A DNA stretch of 64,000 bases from Rubripirellula obstinata (GTDB lineage Bacteria; Planctomycetota; Planctomycetia; Pirellulales; Pirellulaceae). The first letter of the stretch is position 1; each line of letters begins with the position of its first letter. Of this stretch, positions 33,701 through 40,900 are shown in pieces. A program made the translations under genes and the position numbers. The notes beneath the pieces were generated by a model, which worked only from the letters and a program-made list of their open reading frames with translations, made no database searches and was not told where the DNA came from. The stretch spans positions 124,001 through 188,000 of the forward strand of contig NZ_LWSK01000002.1 of assembly GCF_001642955.1 (NCBI RefSeq). The letters run 5' to 3'.

Positions 33701-34894
33701 GATGAAGTCGGTAACCAGTTGCAAAGCAATCAAGCCGGCGGCCGAACCGAACTAACCATCTTTGTCGGTGGCGGATTCGATTACGGCGATGCACCAGCAC
33801 CGTACCTTTCGTCGGCAGTCGATGGCGGACCACGTCACGCGGTCGATCCTGGTTTCGCAATCGGAGTAAACGTCAGCCCGGATTCTGATGCCAAATTGCC
33901 TAACGGCGACGATGATGACGGCGTCACGATTGGCAACGTAAGGTCTGGCTTCTCGTCCAACCTGACGGTCCAAATCACCAACGACCAGAACACTCCGTTC
34001 TTCCTGGATGCTTGGTTCGATTGGAATCGAAACGGCGTTTTTGAAGCCAGCGAAGTTCAACGATTTGGGTCCGCTGGTTTGGGGCGTGCGGTCTTGGCAA
34101 CAGGCGTCAACAACATCTTGCTTGCGGCACCTGCGACTGCGGTGGCCGGCGAAACTTACGCTCGATTCCGACTAACACCTGCACAGAATGTGGGAACTGT
34201 CACTGCCACCGGCGACGCGGTTGATCTAAGCGGTCAGCTTCAAATTGGCGAAGTCGAAGATGTGCAATTCGTGATCGCAAATAACCCTTTCCAAAATACC
34301 AAGACGGATAATGTCAACGTTCCGGCTCAGGATCTGCGAAATGATGTCAACGATAGTGGTTCGGTGACGCCGTTGGATGCGTTGAACGTGGTCAATGCGT
34401 TGTCGCGAAATGGTGGCAGTAGTATCCGATTGGACAGCGCTGTGCTGCCCACCGGGTTGCCACCGTTCCCCGATGTCAATGGCGATGGTGTGGTGACCAC
34501 ATTGGATGCCTTGAACGTTATCAACTACCTGGCCAGGACATTGTCCAACGCCAATGGCGAACAAGTGTTTGCAACCCAAGCCGAGGGCGAACAAGTTCAG
34601 ATCGTTTCGCAAACCGTTTCGGATGCCGACGCGATTGGATATGCACCAGTCGCCAGCGGTGTGATGGCGTCCGGTTCGACTCGGATCGGTGATTTGTTGA
34701 TCGCCGAAACTCAGGAAACAACCACAACAAGTTCGATCGAACCAGCGGTCGCTGAAAAGACCAGCGTGTTTGATTCGGCCGAATCCGTGAAGCTAGACTC
34801 GATCGTTGATTCACTTGCCCAGGACACATCGTCGGCAAGATCGTCGGAGCTGGAAGGTTCCGATGTTCGCGATCAGGTGTTTGCTTCGTTTTAA
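18755..34894 (+). CDS. Giant (5379 aa) multidomain surface protein with pseudo-metallopeptidase, PPC, beta-helix, GEVED and dockerin domains
   Basis: A TTG directly before the chosen ATG (18755) could also start translation. The N-terminus is very basic, then has the LEQRQLLAG export-type motif (residues 43-51). Residues about 650-760 resemble a zinc metallopeptidase, but the expected HExxHxxGxxH is FVVGQLLGYGY (741-751), with no zinc ligand left. A PPC domain (about 778-902) follows. From about 936 there are right-handed beta-helix regions with NTIYVDK and two GDWGG motifs (about 1107 and 1469). More PPC-like modules lie near 2080-2150, 2450-2485 and 3660-3720. A GEVED domain (about 5008-5176) and a dockerin-like calcium-loop pair (about 5192-5264) close the protein. 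It is probably a large extracellular adhesin or matrix protein. The frame is intact throughout. Confidence 0.93.
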   Translation: MTLRDSRLRSANEPTQRKASIRGLSDRLKRKRRRKDRRLLSETLEQRQLLAGPDLIGIQPNEGSLLADGTVLNVSPNELVFRFDDNTEIDESSLSGIRITRAGEDGVFESATATSDLGTGGAILVEFRSIQTGSLGNDVELNFTSSFRTGSSLPQISVTGKTVSIDVNNNPGQPTRVLDLISAIANNPASAGLVEAVQVSGSSQTDIGTRVPDDLNLTLIGANAAEAVTDFNTGGAVRLRIVSQLPGVDGRGTIVELERRNFGGPANPVVIVTDQTIRVQLNSAPGSESTAADFVNAINNNPESAALITTAVQEGDINVRIGGGTTAFAPLTLSGVTDVVVNPGFVGLGDSPREVVFRFAEPLPDDTYQIDILGSSASGLRGVDGELFQDGTDLTQRFEINLGPKVVAVVPEPVRRSANGSLSPEIGKIEVHFNDDDLNLSLAQTPSFYQLIFTNDTATNVDDEPVIPASVSYNNVTNIATLDFGRPLSRIPDPNNAGQFLEGAARLRVGTSEGLPAQPTEVSLAVSSSNVIEPGDTFDSAFDLNSQWSVGATTTSSARLSSEIFNTQPFELDLPGPDLPGSRNIRPDDPSRLTRTVPLDYVRNGADVVDGISVIQYDFAPSWLGDDPNAPGILEDRTYFNTISEQQRERVREVMQLYSEYLGISFVEVEGAPTSDAFISIAVGDLYGGDERATSGDGDIAVVTRDRDGDGIADLGVLDFQDFDESTDDQFGGEFFRGAFFVVGQLLGYGYADDLPQPVTQSTDFIFTPGTDNEPAFPALADILHGQFLYRPDSTDIDLYRFTLGSRGQLSIETIAERLADASLLDTSLRLYRDTGNGAFEEIAQNDDYFSNDSLIDLEVEAGTYVIGVSARGNTNYDPAVEGSGFGGLTEGDYELAIDFKPSITNAILDTTGVALDGDGDNRPGGVFDFWFVPSDSNNTIYVDKAAPAGGGPLGSVGNPFREIDMALAAADPGDTVRVIGNGGTDGRVETVTDNFSYQIGFANNGTALVDGTSLNLPQGVRMVIDSGAILKLSGSRIGVGSVSPLIDASDSALQVLGTPSIITATGQPARDATNNIIPGSVYFTSINDTTLGMGNSSQVIRQPGPGDWGGIDFRGDLDAADESRRNRELEGVFLNHIQMADIRYGGGAVSIGGRSVVVSPVDMAVTRATVINSRIRDSADAAIAATPDTFTETRFTDPFYQSGNLFTPDYTRVGPDISGNTIIDNSINGLFIRVVTRTGDVLETIGTAARFDDTDIVHVLAENLIIEGTAGGPILQSSAPSSLLVKSDPVNADGNIAPGRYTYRITNVNSSGIESAASQPTVSVTTTQTGGIRLQQLPAITSGNDFVSRRLYRATIDPTSGLPGQFQLVAQLNASSTSFTDRQATGTTVLSINDTVLRSRLDASLKIDPGTVIKIDGARIEARFGANLIAEGLPSQPIVFTSLEDQRYGGGGTFDTNDRGESGELNPGDWGGLYIGHASSASIDQAVVAGAGGTTRVEGGFASFNAIEIHQGRLRLTNSVLEQNADGRGDLFGDRVGRGDNASGTIFVRAAAPVITGNSFVGGEGAALSLDINSLSSIEVVDPGRSTGMIDRSATVGNSGPLIEDNILSGNAINGLIVRGGQLATAGVWDDVDIVHVVNDSIEIPNQHIFGGLKLQSDARGSLVVKFESTETSTAGIVVGGSLVSATEQFRDIPDRIGGSLQVVGHPDFPVILTTLADDSAGAGFTLDGVAQVDTNNDGIIGVDLSEQRNDGLVRLPTGPEVDQGNLIDNDVSQEIPGFFSTLIGNGNDVLNSGVTVQEASTAQILIDEDFVTRYTTFVTTTTGVVNLAATTITQEATLIANDMVESRGTFTGPNGEVTWIATSSFVNGTTRLNSLIELDGGEAALGDISVVSYLDEDVGTVDDILVTRGTPGEADFRAFTINSVSRVGFSQGGFYIDDGVNLANATYEGWAADQFNELETAIIDGTQTFSVPGDIDLVDLPQQTDADFGISFGPADVTTAFSWVVDPTATNARVTSFLEVLATDAAVGPALPQPGAWNGIVVREAADDRNVVAVAESEPVRTAFIDNNSIPSQSQFVGELAPSEKAGDENRRLGFIVDGAITQRSDVDVYSFIGQSGTEVWLDIDRTGNQLDSVVELIDANGRVLVSSNDSQLAETNPAALFVASNVNPDAAQAMSVVTERVNSQEITISESIVDATAGVITLGIAGEDTIDIPVAAFLVDPALAIETALETAYPDQLGDITASLNRRSAREFSASNPGIISRFGDDFVIQLRFDGAAFVGRTVPTILVSTVGVVGTTAVTATVTERTLGSQTQDAYSSNPKDAGLRVRLPGENGTRNLYHVRVRSSNTTNPLDFATLTDPNQVGDGLSQGKYQLQIRLSEVDERAGTQFNFADVRYATNGLQIIGQPLHSPLLGEEYEVPGDNGSLANAQPLGDFGNANDSAANSNLLQTDNASKSFAGSLDSATDVDWYSFTVNYEDITRFDGDAELFFSTVFDLDYAAGFARADMAIYVFNAAGELILVGGDSNIADDLPGLASSSNTNDLSRGSAAPEDPYIGAAELSEGNYFVAVSNQQQVPAPLDQFFNADSANPLLRLEPIDSVTRIAEDRIGFSGGGTATLPTTPLLFDNESIIDYSLDDVLLYVNTGSSLVLVNPFTGQNYGTVGTFDDEIEEVAFRANGELFAYSGFGNRVRDDNNWFYYRIDTGTAALSAPLGLPGAGVDTFSQAFDDEGVPSVAVGDVGLDVEGTTIASFGGSESGFFVANRPADFNGVVGRYSTNILYDFIPETGVASGNDVVFVNGILTGAGTIPREIGQIQTAPQGGISSQLGITAPVETNAAGVRVPSLVDGDTFTLTDGTDTITFEIESGVTLSTSGTAVFDGDQVTVDTQVFEFNTGARLQLSQAAPAGNLADGTIVELVGDGGNIVQFEFTRDDVVGLNSVPIVTLNEIGQPLAADLIASSFANQINANIPGLQAVAIGDEVTFNGAVAPSINVVGDGVTQLGDGTVSAGAIAVNVSEFSNSATLISRLAGAMRSVGISVVADGSQLSLPGGNAVTLNTTALTQSGDAGTGTNETVLAFPGDTAATVAQRISLAVADAFGAGSNIAITPSTASGRSLNITGGFLDAAPISANGALVAGGLGQDGIVTGIELVTETNGAQSLYALDTNGGLYVIAGGELSTSGARQIGTPVATATDLIRIGQTGVTFSGLRSGPVSFNGGELRQTLFGITTAGDIYAFNTAGELQNIFAGGRSVISTGVGGARGLDFSTLGFNLWHTTNQRGADPGHGINEIFNGTRGSSPGGSSLAFTYEAGAFNGLYPTAERPVVLNNDGSVANPRQDGAAVEDTYNLPGGAKGVIQSNAFSLDGYSADDEPMLYFNYFLETDGSDSISGDRDALRVYVITSDGAQHLVASNNTARGVGLFDDEFDDPAAVGQYDDDIDVDVQQLFDNTDSWRQARVPVGSFAGQAGLSLRIEFSTAGTTDTGSLRLRTTAGDQLVDGDTFRIGGETFAIDLSPAISVPSGPQLSALYADPTALATITIDGQTYVLDDGNRTGITTENRIELITGSTTSVSQLTASEIAGLVTEAVRLSPPPNTIVNNLNFSERQDSDPVAIVGRDDRTFEAISLPYSGGNVTLVGQGQLGNDSVVGDFNNPASAAVNATNVDDVDLFRIELEELSTLDVDVTGVNQFATPFDVAIRLFDASGVELFAQPTENNTKSFNIAETGTYFIGISGLANAVYSPLFDSATTPDDTAGTYQATFAIGSNVAIQSVGNLVELQGLESVSATPGNLFTISGQNTVAGISVPISRLMTASQVAAEVQQVLADRFANGITEVLPTDGSSVLIPSLTIDDPGPFVNSSQRSGDQFGSGAVGGAENNEFEGVYLDDFIIGFAERGEIATGSAAAPGDFITDLRSEFPNPANPTSQLDTGSYQVEIRGASEYVNSGAGSQFRTFDTNTRLSESRFLDALPASEIRDGSTFEIFDGRNTVTFEFDQLDSDGNSDGATPGNVQVPFTLTTVQPGSESIDPITNLPIAGTGIVRPETAAEVAANIIAAISRSEVQSVINVPALPVSGIDGGTTSRVNLFADVVVNNDGGALAGVGRNDLRGDDNADRDVQGVIMVENSRFLFNSEYGIALDHGLTATVAGTEGPAVVRYPRNLVELNTESIKPGVIVQSNVIAFNGTGGLQINGIGLGAGETQSDPIAFDRIVNNTIIGGSITPGPEAPAATIQGVLFEQGLISFADSIVAYEPDLGSAEPNTIFQNQAAILGAPELPGRGGEPVDGDSTLSLGLGGSVTIQFTNNLLTGSGDSRGDLIVFETGAVESVSVEISRDGEFFENVGTVGGLTNTVDLDAFGFGTQDQFAFVRLTDLRQGDNTSATLGADIDAVGAISSVSVDSFDPGGIGIELVGNAAPALLNNIISNSATGISVDANNALTILGANTYYRNTTNVPDGVGVGEFAQELSDAEVVFVGASELVFAPAAGSEIIDSSIDSLQDRASLTTVKNPLGLPPSPILAPRLDVNGQLRVDDPNVETPSGLGERVFKDRGASDRGDLVGPRIVLLTPLADNLDVQSGVVSVFGQAPSFFDIQLIDGLAPADVVPGTGIDDRSVSSASVLLLRDNVALTEGIDYRFGYNPSTNVIRLTPIAGVWEQDSTYVIRVLDGSDAIVQSTDGDQYTDGDVFSLLDLQNQTTRFEYETGIVLNFDEETLADDAADGIIFEAFDGTNTVIFELDNDGLFDPLNTPVTVPLAGNDALLAVALADAINASILNLTATADGLSVQLQGTNPLSSITASTGLVISGAIGTEQGFGIQIPTEGADVAASVVDGQSFVVRRGTVVERIFEFDSDNVLENVGATPIALPVGITLDQLALQMVNAIGGSGLGLAPENAGFGRVVLGGDSTYSIELVDSTLTQIGFAGQSATVPIVVGIDQTDLQIAEVISDAITGAGIPGVATSVADRRIFLEGTGGVNGVGAVDTVTVSDEVGNQLQSNQAGGRTELTIFVGGGFDYGDAPAPYLSSAVDGGPRHAVDPGFAIGVNVSPDSDAKLPNGDDDDGVTIGNVRSGFSSNLTVQITNDQNTPFFLDAWFDWNRNGVFEASEVQRFGSAGLGRAVLATGVNNILLAAPATAVAGETYARFRLTPAQNVGTVTATGDAVDLSGQLQIGEVEDVQFVIANNPFQNTKTDNVNVPAQDLRNDVNDSGSVTPLDALNVVNALSRNGGSSIRLDSAVLPTGLPPFPDVNGDGVVTTLDALNVINYLARTLSNANGEQVFATQAEGEQVQIVSQTVSDADAIGYAPVASGVMASGSTRIGDLLIAETQETTTTSSIEPAVAEKTSVFDSAESVKLDSIVDSLAQDTSSARSSELEGSDVRDQVFASF

Positions 34895-35197
34895 GAGCGT
34901 TTTGAGAATGGGACAGCGTTCGTTTGATCAACAACGTCAGTCCTGGAGGGACGAAAGCACGGTGCCGGGTGCTGACGCACCCGGCAAAGGGCTGTCACCG
35001 CTCCGCGGCTTTTTCGGCTGACTATCTTGCGAGGCCGGCTAAACTGCGGTGACATTTCCGGATTTGCGGCGTTTAACAACTGGATCGTGATTGGCGAAGT
35101 TGTCAGGGATGACAGAGCGGACAGACACATCGTTCCGATGGTCAAACTGTTGGTGAGAGTTTCTCGCTTACTTATTTCCTAAAACAAATTCGACAGC
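34895..35197. other. Intergenic region with stem-loop
   Basis: About 300 bp lie between two giant surface genes on the same strand. Shortly after the first stop, GCCGGGTGC (34964-34972) pairs perfectly with GCACCCGGC (34977-34985) around a 4-nt loop. This is a strong hairpin without a T-tract, suitable as a terminator or 3' stabiliser. The rest is AT-richer toward 35197 and presumably holds the next promoter. No convincing ORF is present. Confidence 0.5.
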
Positions 35198-37807
35198 ATG
35201 CGGCGAAAGCCTAATCGTAACGTGAAATCCGGGCGCAAACCCAAACGCAAACTCAGCGTGCAATCGCTGGAGTCACGGCGGTTGCTGGCAGCGGATTCGA
35301 TTGGCGTCACGCCCGAAGACACTGGCGAATTCTTGCTGGGGACGGTCGCGGTTACCCCCGTTTTCTTTGAAAGCGACGGGACGCTCGATCCCAGCACCGA
35401 AGACTGGGACGCGAACGAAATCGATCAGATTTTGGACAAGGTGCATGAAAGCGTCGATTGGTGGAGCGATACGCTTGATGAACTCGGCACCGTTCACACG
35501 CTCGATTTCGTCGTCGATGATCTCTACGCTCGGAATCCGGTAGAAACGCCTTACGAACCCATCAGCCGTCCAAGCAGCCAATTCAATCGCTACGTCGGTG
35601 ATTTCTTGACTGAACAGGGTTACGGCGATGCCACATCGATTGAAGATGGTGTCAAACGGTTCAACCACGACCAACGTTTGAAGCATCAAACCGATTGGGC
35701 GTTCACGATCTTCGTGCTCGATTCGTCGAACGACCTGGATGGAGTCTTCCCACGCGGCAGCGAATTCACGGGCGCGTTTGCCTATCCGGGCGGATTGTTT
35801 TACATCACGCCTTCGACGCGGCCGACGTCAACGTACACCCACGAAATGGGACACATTTTTTGGGCCCGTGATGAGTACAGCGGTGGAGCTTCCTGGGATT
35901 CCCACCGCGGTTATTACAACACTCAAAACCTGAACAGTTTACAGAACAATCCAGATCCAAACTTTGTCCCCGAGCCCAGCATCATGCTGGGCGGATTCAG
36001 TTTGCAACAAGCGTTTGAGCAGAACCGCAGCCCCGCGACGACGCTGGCGATGGTGGGCTGGCAAGACAGCGACGGCGATGGCATTTTTGACGTCGCCGAC
36101 GTTCCGCTAGAACTCGATGCCGTTGGCTATTTTGATCCCATCGAATCGGTCTATCGATTGAAAGGCACCGCGTCGGCAGTCGCCCTGGTCAACCAAAACT
36201 CTTGGGGAACGCAAAGCGATATCACGCTGAATCGGATCAGCGAACTGCAATACCGACTCGATGACGGTCCGTGGTTGGTAGCAGCGTCGCCGGATCAGCC
36301 GACGGTTGACTTTGACCTGACCATTGAAATTGCCGAGTCAGACTTTTCGACAATCCACTGGCGAGCCGTCGATCAGTCCGTCGGTGTCGTCAGCCCAACG
36401 ATCACTGGCACGACAACCTCGCCGGCAATCAGCAATACCAGCGTCTCGGGCATCGCGTTTGTTGACCAGAATTCCGACAGCTTGCGCGATCTGGATGAAT
36501 CCAGCCTCGGTGCAAGCACCGTGATCATCAGCAACCCGGACGGTTCACCTCTGTTTGCAGGTGCTTCATTGGCAGCGGATTTTCCCGCGGGCGATCTTCC
36601 GAGTGATCTATCGGAATTTCAAACAGACGCAACACTGTCAGCCGTCGGCACCGTCTTTGACAACAAGATTGCGTCACTGGAATCAGCCGACGCGGGTAAC
36701 GTGACTGTCTTTCAATCCTTCAATCTGCAGCAGCAACGATATACCGAGCGATGGACCAGCGGTGGCGCGGCGGAAGTCTCTTTCGCAGTAGCGTTGGATC
36801 AACCGGTTGGACAAGTTTCCGTCGATGCGATCGGTTTGGATGCGTCGTCGTTCGCTCGATTGGAAGCCTTTGATTCGATCGGAAACTTGGTTGCTCGAAC
36901 CACCAGCGAAGCGATCGCAATGCAGGAAAGCATTGAGGTCCAGATCACCGATTCCTCGGGACGCATTTCAGAGATTCGCGTCACCGGACACGCTGGGACC
37001 GGGATCGCGATCAGCGGTCTGCGATTTGGTCACGCCGGATCGGTGGCTACGGATGCCAGCGGAGTGTGGCGAGTCACGGATCTTCCGCAGGGTTCGTATC
37101 GAGTCGAGGTGGTTCCCGAATTGGTCATCCACCAATTTCCAGAGTCTTCGATGCTGATCGAAGTGAGCAATGGATCGAGTGACATGATTGTTTCAGCCGC
37201 AGCCCGAGTCGACAGTCCGCGGCACAACGAGAATCTTCCGGCTGACACGAATCGTGACGGTGTCGTCGATGCACTCGACGCGTTGCTGGTGATCAATGAC
37301 ATCAGCAGGAATGACACCCGTATTTTGTCACCCACAGAAGTCGGTGGCGATGACATCGATGTCAGTAACGACGGAATGGTCTCGGCCCTGGACGCCTTGC
37401 TGGTCATCAATCGGATCGCTGGACAGCAATCTGATGGACAGATGTCTCCTGCGTTTGGCGTTGGTCCCGGTCCATCCGCGGAAGCCGAGGCTGTGGCGAC
37501 CACGACCGGGCGCCAAATGGCGAACTTTCTGCCCCCGGAAATCCAGTTGGATCAAAACGCCCTGTTAAACCAAAACGCTCAGTTGGATCAAAACGACAAC
37601 GGCGAACCGCCAATGTTGAACTTTGACGGTAATCGAGCTTATCGGGATGGCTTGGCCCCTGCCGAAAGTATCGATGCTGCCCAGGCCGATGATAGAAACA
37701 ACGAGATCGAGGCTGAGTCGGAATCCTCCAATAATCGAGTTTCCCGACAAATTGAGGAACCTTTCGACGGTTTGGGAATCCAAACATTTTCAACTGAGAC
37801 TGATTAG
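35198..37807 (+). CDS. Secreted HExxH metallopeptidase-like dockerin protein
   Basis: This 869-aa protein starts with an Arg/Lys-rich segment and LESRRLLAAD (residues about 25-34). Residues about 50-240 form a peptidase-like domain with TYTHEMGHIFWARDEYSGG near 214. HExxH followed by DEY is the arrangement seen in M64- and CLCA-type zinc peptidases. Residues about 410-450 (VSGIAFVDQNSDSLRDLDESSLG) resemble an SdrD-type B domain. A beta-rich region and a dockerin-like pair (DTNRDGVVDALDALLVIND, DVSNDGMVSALDALLVINR, about 680-740) follow. The acidic, Asn/Gln-rich C-terminus has short QLDQN repeats. It is likely an extracellular calcium-binding protease; the substrate is unknown. Confidence 0.85.
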   Translation: MRRKPNRNVKSGRKPKRKLSVQSLESRRLLAADSIGVTPEDTGEFLLGTVAVTPVFFESDGTLDPSTEDWDANEIDQILDKVHESVDWWSDTLDELGTVHTLDFVVDDLYARNPVETPYEPISRPSSQFNRYVGDFLTEQGYGDATSIEDGVKRFNHDQRLKHQTDWAFTIFVLDSSNDLDGVFPRGSEFTGAFAYPGGLFYITPSTRPTSTYTHEMGHIFWARDEYSGGASWDSHRGYYNTQNLNSLQNNPDPNFVPEPSIMLGGFSLQQAFEQNRSPATTLAMVGWQDSDGDGIFDVADVPLELDAVGYFDPIESVYRLKGTASAVALVNQNSWGTQSDITLNRISELQYRLDDGPWLVAASPDQPTVDFDLTIEIAESDFSTIHWRAVDQSVGVVSPTITGTTTSPAISNTSVSGIAFVDQNSDSLRDLDESSLGASTVIISNPDGSPLFAGASLAADFPAGDLPSDLSEFQTDATLSAVGTVFDNKIASLESADAGNVTVFQSFNLQQQRYTERWTSGGAAEVSFAVALDQPVGQVSVDAIGLDASSFARLEAFDSIGNLVARTTSEAIAMQESIEVQITDSSGRISEIRVTGHAGTGIAISGLRFGHAGSVATDASGVWRVTDLPQGSYRVEVVPELVIHQFPESSMLIEVSNGSSDMIVSAAARVDSPRHNENLPADTNRDGVVDALDALLVINDISRNDTRILSPTEVGGDDIDVSNDGMVSALDALLVINRIAGQQSDGQMSPAFGVGPGPSAEAEAVATTTGRQMANFLPPEIQLDQNALLNQNAQLDQNDNGEPPMLNFDGNRAYRDGLAPAESIDAAQADDRNNEIEAESESSNNRVSRQIEEPFDGLGIQTFSTETD

Positions 37808-37963
37808 GGAATTTGAGCCAGCGGTTGATAAACAGGGCAAAGCAAGTAGCATGGGCGATCTACCCGGCCCTTAGTACAGAACTCTGAACGACCACTTTGC
37901 CCGCTGCATACGAATATCGCGTGCGACTTCCCCCACTATCACACCATCTTCCAGAGATAAAAG

Positions 37964-40900
37964 ATGAGAAACTTGCGTCAACTGCTTAGTCGCTTCGGAA
38001 CCACGTCATCCCGAGAGCGGCTTCGACGCGGTCAACGTCCATCGCCAACGAAGAATCGCCGGGCTTTGGTCAGTGAGTCTTTGGAGAAGCGCGAATTGCT
38101 GGCTGGCGACATTTTGCTGGCCCACAATTACCTGAACCCAGCCGACGTTGATGACAACATGCAAATCACCGCCAGCGACGCGCTGCGAGTGATCAATGCC
38201 ATTTCACGAAGCAACAGTGGCGGGATCGAGGTCACCGAAGCCGGACAGGTTGACGGTTACATGGACGTCAATGCTGATGGTTGGGTTACCGCCAGTGACG
38301 CGCTTTCGGTGATCAACGCAGTGTCACGTGGGGAAGCCGCTAGCGCGGGCGTGCAACTGTTCTTGAACCTTCGCGACGTCAACGACGCAGCCCTGACGAC
38401 GGAGACCGATCGCACGGCCACGATCAACACCGATGACGTCTTTTATCTTGAAGTCAGCTACAGCGATGAGCGAACCTTCGGTGCTGACATTGGTGCGTTC
38501 CAAGTCGTGACCGACATTTTGGTCGACCAGGCTGACGTGCTGACGCCGATCGTTACCGACACCGACGAAATCAATATCGAAAGCAGCCTGCGAAGTGCAA
38601 CGTCGGGCACGGCAACATTCTCGCTTGAAGGTTCAACCGAAGAGGTCACCCTAACATTGGACGAATTGTCTGATCTCGACCAAGCGATCAAGAACGCCGT
38701 GGTCACGCTGGGCGATTACGATCCGGACACCATTGTTGTCACGCCGTTGCAAGGTGAACCGCTAGGTCGGTTCCCCGGACAAGTCACCCCAACGCCCACC
38801 AACGATTCCAACTTCCAGTTCCGAATTCGTTACAACGACTTTGATCTAGCGAACCAGGATCTTCCTGATCTGCAAGTCTCGTTCGACATGGACGTCACCG
38901 TTCGCTCCGAAGTGATTTCGACTTCGCCATTGGATGAGAATGGCAACATCCGCGGCAGTGCCGTTGGTTTGAACTTGGACACCCGCAGCCGAACCGCTCC
39001 GGCAGCCAGTCCGTTTGGTCGCGAGATTTACAACTCGCTCACTTTGGGTACCTACATTGCCGACGATGGCAACGGCGGAAGTCTGTTTGATAACTTCTTG
39101 GCCGTTGGACCTCTTTCGGGTGCAGGCATCGAGGGAGCCGTTCCTGGTTTTGAAGAACCCTTTGATACGTTCAGCATCCCGCTTCGAATCAACAGCGCCG
39201 TTCAAAATCTGACGTTCTCGTTAGGACTGGCCGGCGGCGGCGATGACTTTTTGCTCTACGGTGAAGAAGGCGACGAAGCCATCCTGACCGACAATCAGAT
39301 CGAATTCGATCCGGTCCTTAGTTCCTTTACCCTGAATGTCGTTGATCCCAACGGCGGGAATGGCGATCCGATTGTTGCTGCTGCAATCACGGAAACGTTC
39401 AATGAAGATCAAGCCGTCATGATGGTCGATCTGCTGACCGGTGCCAGCGACCCCGACGGCGACACGCTTTCAATCAGCACACCGGCGATTTCTGGCAATC
39501 AAGCTGGCGTTTCAGTCGTCGGCAACACGCTGAATGTGGACCCGAGTGCTTATGGTGCTCTAAACGATGGTGAAAGTGAAGTCATCACACTGACGTACAA
39601 CGTGCTGGACGGCGAAGGCGGAATGGTCGCGCAAACCGCAACGATCACGATCACCGGAATCACCGATGTTGATCCAAACCAAGATCCAGTCGTTGCCGCA
39701 CCGATCACTCAAACGTTCAACGAAGACCAGGCCGCTACCACGGTTGATCTTCTGATGGGTGCAAGCGATCCCGACAGTGACACGCTTTCAATCAGCACAC
39801 CGACCATCACGGGCGACCCTCAATCCGGCGTCTCAGTTAGCGGCACAACGTTGAACGTGACGCCTTCTGTGTACGGCGCGTTGAATGATGGCGAAAGCCA
39901 AGTCATTTCCGTCGCGTACAACGTGCTGGACGGGAACGGCGGAAGCGTCGCTCAAACAGCAACCATCACGATCACCGGTATCACCGACGTTGATCCAAAC
40001 CAAGATCCTGTGGTCAGTGCGACCATCACTCAAACGGTCAGCGAAGATGACGCAGCGTCAACGATTGACTTGTTGACCGGTGCAAGCGATCCCGACGGCG
40101 ACACGCTTTCGATCAGCACACCTGTCGTTACCGATGACCCTCAATCCGCAGTCTCGATCAGCGGCACAACGTTGACCGTGACACCATCGGTGTACGGCGA
40201 TTTGAATGACGGCGAAAGCCAAGTTGTTACCGTCAGCTACAACGTGCTGGACGGAAACGGTGGCAGCGTCGCTCAAACGGCAACCATTACGATCACCGGA
40301 GTCACCGACGTTGACCCGAACCAAGATCCGGTTGTCAGTGCTGCGATCACTCGAATGGTCAATGAGGATCAAGCACCATCGACGATTGACCTGCTAGAAA
40401 ATGCCAGCGATCCCGACGGTGACACGCTGTCAATCAGCGCACCGACCGTCACGGGCGATCCACAATCCGGCGTCTCGGTCAGTGGTACCACTTTGACTTT
40501 GACACCGTCTGCTTACGGTTCACTCAACGACGGTGAAACTCAGACCATCACGGTCAACTACAACGTGTTGGACGGAAACGGTGGCAGCGCCGCTCAAACG
40601 GCAACGATCACGATCACCGGTATCACCGACATTGTGAATCAGGATCCAGTCGTTTCCGCTCCGATCGCTCAAACGTTTTCCGAAAATGATTCAGCCACGA
40701 CAGTGAATCTGTTGTCCGGAGCAAACGACCCGGACGGCGACCCGCTTTCAATCAGCACACCAAGCATCACCGGTGATCAAAGCGGCATTTCGGTCAGCGG
40801 ATCGACCCTGACCGTGACACCTTCGGCCTACAGCGGCCTGACCGACGATCAAAATGAAGTCATCACGCTGACCTACGACATCACCGACGGCAATGGTGGC

